Source: Noviluteimonas gilva
Lineage (GTDB): Bacteria > Pseudomonadota > Gammaproteobacteria > Xanthomonadales > Xanthomonadaceae
Assembly: GCF_009740395.1 (NCBI RefSeq)
Contig: NZ_WOXT01000001.1
Span: 368,464-432,463, forward strand
DNA length: 64,000 nucleotides
Reading direction: 5' to 3'
In this document: in pieces, positions 34,032 to 41,274 of the stretch
How the letters are laid out: each line of letters starts with the position of its first letter
Numbering within the stretch: the stretch's first letter is position 1
Position numbers and translations under genes: made by a program
The notes under the pieces: generated by a model
Database searches by the model: none
What the model was told of the DNA's origin: nothing
What the model saw: only the letters and a program-made list of their open reading frames with translations

Positions 34032-34619
34032 GAGATGCTTCGAAGGGATTCCGAGATGGAGAACTCCTCCTTCGAGATCCGCTTGGAGCATCTCAGCTTG
34101 GAAATTTCCGCCTCCGAGATACGTTCGAGCGATCTCAATTGGGAAATTTCCGGCTCCGAGATACGTTCGACGTATCTCAGCTTGCAAACTTCCCATGTGA
34201 GAGCACGTTCGAAGTGCTCCAGTTGGGAATATTCTGCCAATGGAGCACGTTTGAAGTCCTCTGCTGGGGAAAATTCCGCCTTCGAAGCACGTTTGAAGAC
34301 CTCCAACGCGGAAAATCCCTCCTCCGTTGCACGATTGGAAGGCTTCAATGGACAAAGTTTGTCCATTGAAGCCCGATCGAAGGGCAAAGGAAGGGAAAAT
34401 TCCGGCATCGGAGCACGTTTGAAGTTCTCGCGAGAAGCCACTTCCTTCTCGCGACACCGATTGAGGTTCTCCCGAGACGAAGATTCGTACTCGTGAGACC
34501 GATTGATGGTCACGGGAGAAGACAACTCCTTCTCACGACACCGATCGAAGGTCTTGGGAGAGGAAGATTCGTTGTCGCGAGACCGATTGGAGGTCTCCGA
34601 TCAGCTCGCGACCTTCTCC
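34032..34619. repeat. Array of 14 imperfect 42-bp hairpin-forming repeats
   Basis: Fourteen units of exactly 42 bp, starting at 34032, 34074, 34116, 34158, 34200, 34242, 34284, 34326, 34368, 34410, 34452, 34494, 34536 and 34578. A conserved 'CG[A/T]T[C/T]G[A/G]' box lies about 6 bases into nearly every unit. Each unit can pair within itself around that box and with the next unit around a GGAAATTTCC-like centre. Arm sequences change along the array yet remain complementary: GAGATACG/CGTATCTC at 34158-34178, GTGCTCCA/TGGAGCAC at 34214-34248, a perfect 33-base palindrome at 34341-34373, TCGCGAGAAG/CTTCTCGCGA at 34428-34454 and GAGACC/GGTCTC at 34579-34597. Open frames on both strands lack credible starts, so I treat it as non-coding. 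Confidence 0.9.
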
Positions 34620-34729
34620 GATGAAGAAAAAGCACTCATCCATGAAGTCCGGAGCGCCAACCGGGCGCCGTCCGCGTCGGTGACCCGCTCTCCACCCCAC
34701 CCCTCCGCCCCCAGGCGTACCCTTCCCCC

Positions 34730-35266
34730 ATGCCCCCCGACTTCGACAACTTCGACCCCGACGACAACTTCGGCGCGTCCTTCTCCGCCTCGACCGATCT
34801 CGACGAGGACGCCGCGCTCGAGGCCGTCGTCTGGCAGCTGCTGCTCCTGATCAATCCGGGGGACGAGGATTCGGCGACGCTGCAGTTCGCCGAGATCCGC
34901 GAGGCGCTCACCGGCGGGGCGGAGCCCATCGATGCCATCCGCGATGCGATCGACTGGAAGGCGGGGTTCTTCCTCGCCGAGGACGATGCGGGCGGGGTGG
35001 TCGAGGCGGTCGATGAGCTCGCGGCGCGGGTCGGGGTGCGGGTGGATTGGGACCTCGACGACGAGGCCGACGACGCGCTCGCCGATGCCGATGCCGGGTC
35101 GCTGCTTTCGCGGGCGGCGGTGCAGTTGCGGGAGCGGGGGTATTCGCTCTGGTTGTGGGAGAGCGGGAGCGAGCATGTCGCCGGGTGGATCGCGGCGCGC
35201 TCGGACGACGAGGCGTTACCGATGGTCGCCGGGGCGATCGGGTTTCATGTGCGGGCCGCGATCTGA
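34730..35266 (+). CDS. Acidic protein, possibly DUF6630
   Basis: 178 residues, rich in Asp and Glu (DFDNFDPDDNFG at the start, DLDDEADDALADADAG near 118). A helical segment LEAVVWQLLLLINPGDEDSA and a later RERGYSLWLWESGSEHVAGWI recall DUF6630 proteins, but I hold this loosely. It is cytosolic, with no signal or membrane segment. It follows the repeat array by 110 bp, and no RBS stands out. Its high GC matches the chromosome, marking the right edge of the lower-GC accessory stretch. Confidence 0.55.
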   Translation: MPPDFDNFDPDDNFGASFSASTDLDEDAALEAVVWQLLLLINPGDEDSATLQFAEIREALTGGAEPIDAIRDAIDWKAGFFLAEDDAGGVVEAVDELAARVGVRVDWDLDDEADDALADADAGSLLSRAAVQLRERGYSLWLWESGSEHVAGWIAARSDDEALPMVAGAIGFHVRAAI

Positions 35267-35277
35267 CTAACTGCTGA

Positions 35278-35706
35278 TCAGCAATCCCCGCCGGCCTGCA
35301 CCCAGCCGTTGTCCACGCGTTTCATGCGCTGGCCGTTGATGCAGCGTTCGTTTTCCGCGGGGCGTTCGGCGGCCTGTGCGCGGGCGCGGGCGTCCTGGCG
35401 GAGTTTCTGCTGGACCTTGAGGGTTTGTTCGCGCGCGGCGCGGGCGGCGGCGTCGCGGGCTTCGGCTTCATCCATGAAGGTCGCGGTGTGCGCGGCGGCC
35501 GCGCTCATGGTCGCGGGTACCGGGGGCGGCAGCGGGACGGGTTGGGCGACGGCGGTAGTGACGACGGGCGCGGCGGTCTCGTGGCCCGGCGGTTTGATCG
35601 GCAGGTTCCCTTTCCAATACTGGAAGCCGACATACCCCAGCGCGCCCACGACGACGAGCGCGAGCGTCCAACGCAATCCACTGTTCTTCTTACGACGGCG
35701 CCGCAT
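35278..35706 (-). CDS. Membrane-anchored Ala/Pro-rich protein
   Basis: About 142 residues from ATG 35706 (GGAG and AGGGG upstream); longer starts to 35781 add an unlikely leader. A basic N-terminus (MRRRRKK) and one transmembrane helix (about 11-29) are followed by a Pro/Ala/Val linker, an Ala/Arg/Glu-rich coiled segment and a short Cys-bounded end RCINGQRMKRVDNGWVQAGGDC. That small Cys module is repeated in other Xanthomonadaceae secreted proteins as far as I can recall, but I cannot name it. Convergent with the acidic protein gene. Confidence 0.6.
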   Translation of the reverse strand: MRRRRKKNSGLRWTLALVVVGALGYVGFQYWKGNLPIKPPGHETAAPVVTTAVAQPVPLPPPVPATMSAAAAHTATFMDEAEARDAAARAAREQTLKVQQKLRQDARARAQAAERPAENERCINGQRMKRVDNGWVQAGGDC

Positions 35707-35830
35707 GCCCCTGTCTCCAACCATTCCTGCCCCTGCGCGGAGCATAGCGGGCCGGCTGGCGGGAAACGTGTTGCGGTGCAATGTTTCGTGTCTTGGTCCG
35801 ACGGATGGGAATGGTTGGAAACCCCGGCCG

Positions 35831-36244
35831 TCAGGGCGAATGCCGCGACAACGGCAACGTGCCTTCGAGGTCGGCTTCCAGGTATGCAGCGAGGATTGCG
35901 TCGCGCAACTCGGGCGGCAATGCCTGGTAGTCCGCGGCGCGGTCGTCGAATTTCAGTTCGAGGTCGGTGTGTAGATCGGCGCCGTCGGCGACGGCTTGCA
36001 GGATCAGCAGCGTGCACAACGCGAACTCGCGTTCGTGGCCGGGCTTGAGCGTGTGCGAGGTGAGTTCGACGACTTCGTAGGGATGCCAGGATTGATCGGC
36101 TTCGAACTTCCCTTTCTGTTCGAACACTCGGCGAAGGGCGGCCATGTGCGTGTCGATGTCTTGCCCGTAGTCGGCGGACGCGATGAAGCGCAACTCGTCG
36201 TCGGTGATTGTGGCAATCAGTTGGTCGAGCACCGTGCGATTCAT
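35831..36244 (-). CDS. Unrecognised helical protein
   Basis: 137 residues from ATG 36244, which overlaps the stop of the membrane gene at 36241 (ATGA), so the two are translationally coupled. The protein is soluble and charged with long helices (TDDELRFIASADYGQDIDTHMAALRRVFEQKG) and no visible motif. The coupling implies a shared function with the DUF4386-like membrane protein. I cannot assign a family. Confidence 0.65.
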   Translation of the reverse strand: MNRTVLDQLIATITDDELRFIASADYGQDIDTHMAALRRVFEQKGKFEADQSWHPYEVVELTSHTLKPGHEREFALCTLLILQAVADGADLHTDLELKFDDRAADYQALPPELRDAILAAYLEADLEGTLPLSRHSP

Positions 36245-36912
36245 GCGGTTTCGCGCCCCTTCCACAACCACACCGCGATGCCACCGAAGACCACGTACAC
36301 CAGCGGCAGGTAAAGCACGTCGTACACGGCGTCGAACTTCGGGCCGATCACGTAGACATCGAGCATTCGCAGCCCGAGTCGCAATGCATTGATCGCGAAT
36401 GCAGCGCGCGCCCATACGCTCCACGGGCCACGCAACGTCGCGGCCAGCAGCACGCTCGCAATCAGTTGCACCAGGCCCAGCGGGAAATACACGGCGCCTT
36501 GCACGGCGTAAAACGTTTCGTGCAAGGCAAGGATGTCGGCGCGGCCTGCAACATCGGCGGCGGCGAATTTCGCCGGCAACGCGAGATACACCCAGAAGAG
36601 TTCGATTGAGCGCAGCACCACTTCCAGCAGGCAGAACACGAACAGGCCGACGAACGCGGCGATGCTGGCGATCGGTGCGCGGCGCACGTTCGTCGCGCAC
36701 GTGATCAGGAATAGATAGAACAGGAAGAAGAACGCGGAGAGCATCGTCATCGCGCGCGCGAGGTTGATCGTCGAGGCGCCTGCGAGCAGCGAGGCTTCGG
36801 GTGTGCCTTCTGCCGGCATCACGGAGAAGGCGTACCACTGGAAGGACTGGATCGCGATGTACGCGATGGCGGCCCAGGCGGCGGCTTTGCGATGCGATTG
36901 CGAGATCTGCAT
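36241..36912 (-). CDS. DUF4386-like membrane protein
   Basis: 223 residues with six to seven hydrophobic segments. The pattern (basic start, then repeated helices with short loops, an extracytoplasmic ALPAKFAAADVAG loop and a final VYVVFGGIAVWLW) resembles DUF4386. No catalytic or binding motif is seen. It overlaps the following small gene by 4 bp (ATGA). Confidence 0.55.
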   Translation of the reverse strand: MQISQSHRKAAAWAAIAYIAIQSFQWYAFSVMPAEGTPEASLLAGASTINLARAMTMLSAFFFLFYLFLITCATNVRRAPIASIAAFVGLFVFCLLEVVLRSIELFWVYLALPAKFAAADVAGRADILALHETFYAVQGAVYFPLGLVQLIASVLLAATLRGPWSVWARAAFAINALRLGLRMLDVYVIGPKFDAVYDVLYLPLVYVVFGGIAVWLWKGRETA

Positions 36913-36945
36913 TGACGTTCCCCTTCGGAAGCGACCCCTCCCCGG

Positions 36946-36971
36946 CCCTCCCCTGCCTTCGCAGGGGAGGG
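36946..36971 (-). terminator. Perfect 11-bp hairpin
   Basis: CCCTCCCCTGC-CTTC-GCAGGGGAGGG, 5 bp downstream of the stop of the minus-strand gene 36976-37761 and upstream of the DUF4386-like gene. No T-tract. This kind of GC-rich hairpin is a common intergenic repeat in this group; it may act as a terminator or mRNA stabiliser. Confidence 0.5.
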
Positions 36972-36975
36972 AGTG

Positions 36976-37761
36976 TCACAGGGCGGGAATCAAACTCAAG
37001 TCAGCGCGATACGACCAGATTTCCGACTGCACTTCATCGACCGTTGCGGCATAGCCTTCCAGCAACTGTTGTCGCACCGTCGCGTCTTCCACCGATGCGA
37101 GCACGCCTTCGAGCCCGCCGTTTGCTTCATCGAATGTCGCCCAGCCATCGCGCGACACCATCAGCATGTAACCGGGCGACGACGTGCCGCTGATGCCTTC
37201 GTACCAGGTGTACGACGACTTGGGTTCCGTCGCGTCGAGCGTGGCGCGCATGCGTTTGACGATCTTTTCGAAGCGTTCGCTGCGGCCCAGGCGGACCTTG
37301 TACGTGTAGACCTGCACCATGCGCGTGGGCTGCCATTGTTCGAGCGGCGTGCCGTTGCTCAGGTCGCGGCGCACCCGGAACACCGCGCGATAGTTCGCTT
37401 CGCCGTACGGCAGGAAACTGCGTTCGGCGTCCTTGCCGTCGTCGGCGATCGCGACGCGGTTGTCGAACGCGGCGAAAGGCGCACCGAATGAGCCGTCCAT
37501 GAACATCCCCATCCGCGGCCCGTGCGTGACGTACCAGCCGTACCAGACCAGCGGATCGTTGTGCGTGCGGTGCCATTCCAGATGGCGTTTGTAGCCGGCG
37601 TCGAATTGCGACTCCATGCCGTCCTTCGGGCGATAGCCGAAGAGGTGGGCGGCGTCGCCGCTGTCGCGCAGGGTCGGGGTGGGTTCGGCGGCGCCGGTGG
37701 GAAGCGCGGTGAGGGCGATCGCGAGGGCGGCGAAGGCCTGGAGCAGGGACAAACGCGGCAT
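36976..37761 (-). CDS. Secreted protein, unknown
   Basis: About 261 residues from ATG 37761; a GTG at 37776 is also in frame. A signal peptide (1-25, ending near PTGAAEP) is followed by a soluble domain with no family I can name. Residues with possible meaning are several Trp, Tyr and His in EWHRTHNDPLVWYGWYVTHG and the acidic DDGKDAERSF. The protein probably acts in the periplasm. It ends beside a perfect GC-rich hairpin. Confidence 0.6.
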   Translation of the reverse strand: MPRLSLLQAFAALAIALTALPTGAAEPTPTLRDSGDAAHLFGYRPKDGMESQFDAGYKRHLEWHRTHNDPLVWYGWYVTHGPRMGMFMDGSFGAPFAAFDNRVAIADDGKDAERSFLPYGEANYRAVFRVRRDLSNGTPLEQWQPTRMVQVYTYKVRLGRSERFEKIVKRMRATLDATEPKSSYTWYEGISGTSSPGYMLMVSRDGWATFDEANGGLEGVLASVEDATVRQQLLEGYAATVDEVQSEIWSYRADLSLIPAL

Positions 37762-37831
37762 GTGGCGGGGGGGCACGTGTCGGCGGGGAGCGTCGAGTGT
37801 ATCGCCCGGATGCGGCGAGGCTAAAACGAAG

Positions 37832-37905
37832 AAGGGCCAATCTTTCGATTGGCCCCTCGGGTAGCTCGCGGCCTTTTGGGCCGCCCGTGCTTCGCGGAAT
37901 CATGC
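37832..37905. repeat. Hairpin plus GGTAGCTC element, copy 1
   Basis: Stem GGGCCAATC-TTTC-GATTGGCCC (37834-37855), then CTCGGGTAGCTCGCGGCC, a small GGCC...GGCC hairpin, and the variable segment GCCCGTGCTTCGC (37883-37895). The variable segment is identical over 13 bases to the middle of the tRNA-like gene at 38091-38164. The rest of the 315-bp gap between the secreted-protein gene and that tRNA-like gene holds no gene. Confidence 0.7.
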
Positions 37906-38090
37906 TGCCCCTGCCAATGGTCGTTGTCAACATGACGCCCGCTTACAAGCACTCTTCTTATCGCAAGGCGAGGATTTGTTGGCAGCGCTGCAAGGTCTGA
38001 TTCTTTCCCGCGCGGCGAACTCGCTCGCTCGGTTCTAGGGCGAACTACGACATCGAACCGATCGTTAGAGTCGGTTCGCGGTCGAGTTTG

Positions 38091-38164
38091 GCCCCGGTAG
38101 CTCAAGCGGAAAGAGCCCGTGCTTCGCATGCCGGAGGTTGTGGGTTCGAGTCCCACTCGGGGCA
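38091..38164 (+). tRNA. tRNA-like gene 1 (identity uncertain)
   Basis: Acceptor stem GCCCCGG/TCGGGGC (one G.T), D-arm GCTC...GAGC with GG in the loop, perfect T-arm GTGGG-TTCGAGT-CCCAC and discriminator A. By position the anticodon would be CGC in loop TTCGCAT, but the anticodon stem CGTGC/GCCGG has two mismatches, and no 3' CCA is encoded. It could be an unusual tRNA, a decayed one or a tRNA-like RNA. The same outline recurs at 41201-41274. Confidence 0.55.
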
Positions 38165-38228
38165 CTCTTGCGAGGGCCGCAACAACAGGGATAGCAACCT
38201 TGGGAGGGCGCCGAGAAGGCGCCCTTTT
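38165..38228 (+). terminator. Conserved 3' tail and intrinsic terminator of tRNA-like gene 1
   Basis: A 3' tail shared with the second tRNA-like locus (CAACAACAGGGATAGCAACC, then TTGGGA) is followed by GGGCGCC-GAGAA-GGCGCCC and TTTT (38206-38228), a classic intrinsic terminator. Confidence 0.8.
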
Positions 38229-38295
38229 CGTTTTGGCATTTGCGCGCGGGGGATTCCGACGCACAATCGGCCGCGTGCCCACCCGGAATGCCCCC

Positions 38296-39480
38296 ATGGC
38301 GATCGCGAAGTGGCTGTCCCTGCTGGCGCTCTTGCCGTCGATCCCCCTCGCCGCGGACACGGCCACGCCCCCCGCCCTCGCCGACTACGTCGCGCATTGC
38401 GACGCCGAAGGTCGCAAGGTCTGGAACGAATCGCTCTGCGCGCCCGTCGTCGTAGTCACGCAAGACGGCACCGTCGTGTGGACCAGCATCACCCCGTCGT
38501 CCGCGCCCTTGCCTTCCACGCGCGCCAACACCTCCATCGAATGGGGCGGCCGCAAGTGGGTGATGTTGCTCGCGCCGTTGCCGGGCGACGAGGCCGCGTT
38601 GCGTCGCCTCGTGTATCACGAGTCGTTCCACGTGCAGCAGGCGGCGCTCGGGTTCCCCGACAACATGGCCGTCGCCGCGCATCTGGAATCGGAGCAGGCG
38701 CGCGTGTCGATGCGCCTGGAGTGGAATGCGCTGGAGCGCGCGCTCGCCAGCATGGGCGCTGAGCGCAAGAAGCACGTCGCGCAGGCCCTCGCGTTCCGTC
38801 AGCAACGCCTTGGCGACGCCACCGCGCGCAATGACGAACGTGCGCAGATGCGCCACGAGGGGCTGGCCGAATACACGGGCACGGTGTTGTCGGGCGATGC
38901 GAAGGGACTTGCGCTCGAGAGCCTGCAGCGCGGCAACGACCGGCCTTCGTTCGCGCGCAGCTTCGCGTATGTGAGCGGCCCGGCGTGGGGCTTGCTGCTC
39001 GACGATCTCGCACCGGAGTGGAAGACGACGATCGCGAAGACACCCGACGCCGACCTGCCCGACCTGATCCCGCTGAAAACCTCGCGCATGCCCAAGCCCG
39101 ACGCGTACGACGGCGACGCCATCGCGCGCGAGGAAGCCGAGCGCGCCACGCGTCGCAAGCAGATCATCGATGACGCCACGCAGCGCACGTCGGAGGCCAA
39201 CGGCCTGCACCTTCCGCTCGCGAAGATCCAGCTCGACTTCGATCCCAATCGCGTGACGCCGATGCCCGACGGCTCGCAGGTCTACGACAAGATCACGCTG
39301 ACCAGCGACTGGGGCACGATCCAGGTGGAGGGCGCGCCGCTGCGCATCGTCAAGGATTGGAACGCGGCGTATGTGCCGTGGCCGCTGCCGGACACGATGA
39401 CGTTGAAGCTGGCCGATGGTTGGTCGGCGCAACGCGACGCCGACGGGCGGATGGAAGTCGGGAAGAAGGCGACGCCATGA
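38296..39480 (+). CDS. Secreted HExxH metallopeptidase-like protein
   Basis: About 394 residues from ATG 38296; a GTG at 38275 and a longer frame reaching back through the tRNA-like gene are less likely. The signal peptide is MAIAKWLSLLALLPSIPLAAD. The motif HESFH lies about 95 residues into the chain, and a second HEGLAEYTG about 85 residues later supplies a Glu that could be the third ligand, as in gluzincins. A putative periplasmic zinc peptidase; substrate unknown. Its stop overlaps the start of the next gene (ATGA), so it is coupled to the membrane protein there. Confidence 0.65.
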   Translation: MAIAKWLSLLALLPSIPLAADTATPPALADYVAHCDAEGRKVWNESLCAPVVVVTQDGTVVWTSITPSSAPLPSTRANTSIEWGGRKWVMLLAPLPGDEAALRRLVYHESFHVQQAALGFPDNMAVAAHLESEQARVSMRLEWNALERALASMGAERKKHVAQALAFRQQRLGDATARNDERAQMRHEGLAEYTGTVLSGDAKGLALESLQRGNDRPSFARSFAYVSGPAWGLLLDDLAPEWKTTIAKTPDADLPDLIPLKTSRMPKPDAYDGDAIAREEAERATRRKQIIDDATQRTSEANGLHLPLAKIQLDFDPNRVTPMPDGSQVYDKITLTSDWGTIQVEGAPLRIVKDWNAAYVPWPLPDTMTLKLADGWSAQRDADGRMEVGKKATP

Positions 39481-39923
39481 CACGTGATCGCATCTGGACG
39501 GCTTACGTCGCCGGAATCCTGGCGAGTGCCGCGGCACCGGCGCTGTGCATCGTCGCGTGGATCCTCTCGACGTCGGAAGTCCGCTCCGACCCGACGCGGG
39601 TGCCGATGGCGTTCCTGTTCGTCTTCGTCGTCGCGCTCGCACATTCGGTTTTGCTGGGGGCGCCGTATGCGGCCTGGCTGCGGCGACGCGGTTGGTTCGC
39701 CGTGCTGCCGATGGTGATGGGTGGGTTCGTCGCCGGCGTGGTGCCCGTCATGCTGATCGCGAGCGGCGCGTCGCTGACGCGCGACGACGGGATGGCGCTG
39801 GATTGGATCGTGCGCCAGGCCAAGGACCTGCTGTTGTTCGCCACGCTGGGCGCCACGGGCGCGCTGGCGTTCTATGGCGCGTTCCGTGCCGTGCAACCCG
39901 AATCCGCGGCGACCGCCGGATAG
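39477..39923 (+). CDS. Membrane protein, paralogue A
   Basis: 148 residues with four hydrophobic segments. Start ATG 39477 overlaps the stop of the metallopeptidase-like gene. It shares layout and several positions with the gene at 40034-40465 (N-terminal AAA.P.L...A...L, a mid-loop with a Trp, and a C-terminal GA..ALAFY.. segment), so the two look like tandem duplicates. No known family. Confidence 0.65.
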   Translation: MTRDRIWTAYVAGILASAAAPALCIVAWILSTSEVRSDPTRVPMAFLFVFVVALAHSVLLGAPYAAWLRRRGWFAVLPMVMGGFVAGVVPVMLIASGASLTRDDGMALDWIVRQAKDLLLFATLGATGALAFYGAFRAVQPESAATAG

Positions 39924-40033
39924 AATCGCGCTGTCGCCGGACAACGGATGCGAGATCGAGCGCGGCGAGGATGGCAGGATGCCTCTCACGCGCTGGCGCA
40001 TCGCCGGCGCAGTCGAACACCAAGGGGCCCCTC

Positions 40034-40465
40034 ATGCAGCAGAAACCAGGCGTACTCGCGATCGTGTTGGCGACGCTCGCGGCGGCCGCCATTCCGACGC
40101 TCGCCGTGTCCGCGATGATGTTGTACTTCCGCGAAGAGGACGGTTGGATCCAGTGGCTCGCTTTCGTGGCCGCGCTGACATTCGGCATCGCGCTCGTGCA
40201 CATGGCCGTGCTGGGATTGCCTGCCGTCGCATGGTTGATCGCGAAGCAGAAGTTCCGCCTTTGGACGATGGCTGCGGTCGGTGCGATCGTCGCGATGGTG
40301 CCGGTGGGATTGCTCGCTTTGCCAGGCGCACCGTGGGGCGATCAAGGGGATACGTGGGGCGAGTGGGTGCAGATCCTGGTGGTGTTTGCGCCGATCGGTG
40401 CGGTGAGCGCGCTGGCGTTTTATTGCGTGTGCCGTGCGATGACGAAGCCGGCTGCGGCGGGGTAA
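40034..40465 (+). CDS. Membrane protein, paralogue B
   Basis: 143 residues with four hydrophobic segments; AAGGGG lies seven bases before ATG 40034. Similar in order and length to the upstream gene 39477-39923, ending IGAVSALAFYCVCRAM where the paralogue has LGATGALAFYGAFRAV. A tandem duplication is the simplest reading. Function unknown. It ends at the bidirectional hairpin at 40468-40497. Confidence 0.65.
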   Translation: MQQKPGVLAIVLATLAAAAIPTLAVSAMMLYFREEDGWIQWLAFVAALTFGIALVHMAVLGLPAVAWLIAKQKFRLWTMAAVGAIVAMVPVGLLALPGAPWGDQGDTWGEWVQILVVFAPIGAVSALAFYCVCRAMTKPAAAG

Positions 40466-40467
40466 GA

Positions 40468-40540
40468 AAAGAGGCCAACCTTTCGGTTGGCCTCTTTGGT
40501 AGCTCAACGGCCTTTCGGCCAGCACAGGCTACGCAAGACC
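40468..40540. repeat. Bidirectional terminator plus GGTAGCTC element, copy 2
   Basis: Perfect 13-bp stem AAAGAGGCCAACC-TTTC-GGTTGGCCTCTTT (40468-40497), which ends both the gene before (+) and the gene after (-). It continues as GGTAGCTCAACGGCC and a GGCC hairpin, then a variable segment GCACAGGCTACGCAAGACC that has no partner in the window. Confidence 0.75.
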
Positions 40541-40553
40541 AGCGATCGTCGAC

Positions 40554-40886
40554 TCAACTCGCCAACGCCGCAATGCTTCCAGCGGCGACCAAGAAAACGC
40601 CTATCTGCAAAACAGCCGCGAACACCGACACCGCCATCCCGCGCCAGAACGTCGTCCCGAGGATCAGCGCCAGCATTCCCGCGCCGGCCACTGCGGATGC
40701 GATGAACGCCACGATCGGCCCGAGTCCCAACGTCTGCACGATCACCGCCAGCACGCCCAGGCAGAACACCGCGAGCACCGCGGACCAGAACCCCGTCTTC
40801 TCCGCGCCCACCATCCGCGCGCCGATCATCACGGGCACGACGAGCACCAACACGAATACGAACAGCATGACCAGCAAGGTCAGCAT
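40554..40886 (-). CDS. Small hydrophobic membrane protein, unknown
   Basis: 110 residues with three to four transmembrane helices and almost no charged loops (MLTLLVMLFVFVLVLVVPV, AVLAVFCLGVLAVIVQTLG, IVAFIASAVAGAGMLALILG). No motif is seen. Convergent with paralogue B; its upstream side faces the third hairpin element. Confidence 0.6.
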   Translation of the reverse strand: MLTLLVMLFVFVLVLVVPVMIGARMVGAEKTGFWSAVLAVFCLGVLAVIVQTLGLGPIVAFIASAVAGAGMLALILGTTFWRGMAVSVFAAVLQIGVFLVAAGSIAALAS

Positions 40887-40967
40887 GCGACCTTCTCCCC
40901 TCGCCGCGGAATGCGGCGTCCCCGGGGGCGATTATGCAGACCTTCGGAGCAGGGGCCAGAAACGAGA

Positions 40968-41040
40968 AAGGGCCAACCTTTCGGCTGGCCCTTCGGTAGC
41001 TCAACGGCCTTGGGGCCGCGCACTCGTTTCGCCAAGACAT
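40968..41040. repeat. Hairpin plus GGTAGCTC element, copy 3
   Basis: Stem AAGGGCCAACC-TTTC-GGCTGGCCCTT (40968-40993, one mismatch), then CGGTAGCTCAACGGCC, a GGCC hairpin and the variable segment GCACTCGTTTCGCCAA (41020-41035). That 16-base segment is identical to 41225-41240 in the second tRNA-like gene. The remaining gap (40887-41200) holds no gene. Confidence 0.75.
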
Positions 41041-41200
41041 CGTCTGCGCGGGCGGATCGGTTGTCAAGTCTGACCGAGAGGGGCGAGAAACGAGGATGGA
41101 TTGGAGGCGTCTCCGTCTGTGGTGTTCGGCGAATTTGCTACAGCTTCTTTCGAGACCGTTGCGGCACGCAGTTGATCGATACAGTCACTCCGCAGTCGAC

Positions 41201-41274
41201 GCCTCGGTAGCTCAAGTGGATAGAGCACTCGTTTCGCCAACAGAAGGTTGTGGGTTCGAGTCCCACCCGAGGCG
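41201..41274 (+). tRNA. tRNA-like gene 2 (identity uncertain)
   Basis: Perfect acceptor stem GCCTCGG/CCGAGGC, D-arm GCTC...GAGC with GG, perfect T-arm GTGGG-TTCGAGT-CCCAC and discriminator G. The positional anticodon is again CGC, in loop TTCGCCA, with a pyrimidine at position 37, and the anticodon stem CTCGT/ACAGA pairs at only two or three positions. No CCA is encoded. Its identity as a working tRNA is doubtful. Confidence 0.55.

Noticed and set aside
33983-34525. A minus-strand repeat protein of 14-residue units over the 42-bp array
   Set aside because: The start is a TTG with an AGGAG directly abutting it; other frames on both strands are equally open because 42 is a multiple of three and the repeats lack stops. 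Not excluded, but unsupported.
34032-34619. CRISPR array
   Set aside because: There are no identical repeats with unique spacers; every unit drifts and pairs with itself, and no cas genes are near.
34601-35176. Minus-strand frame opposite the acidic protein
   Set aside because: Composition is a shadow of the Asp/Glu-rich plus-strand gene; no start site or domain.
38091-38164. Firm assignment as tRNA-Ala(CGC) or tRNA-Arg
   Set aside because: The anticodon stem does not pair well and identity elements such as G3-U70 for Ala are absent, so I left the identity open.
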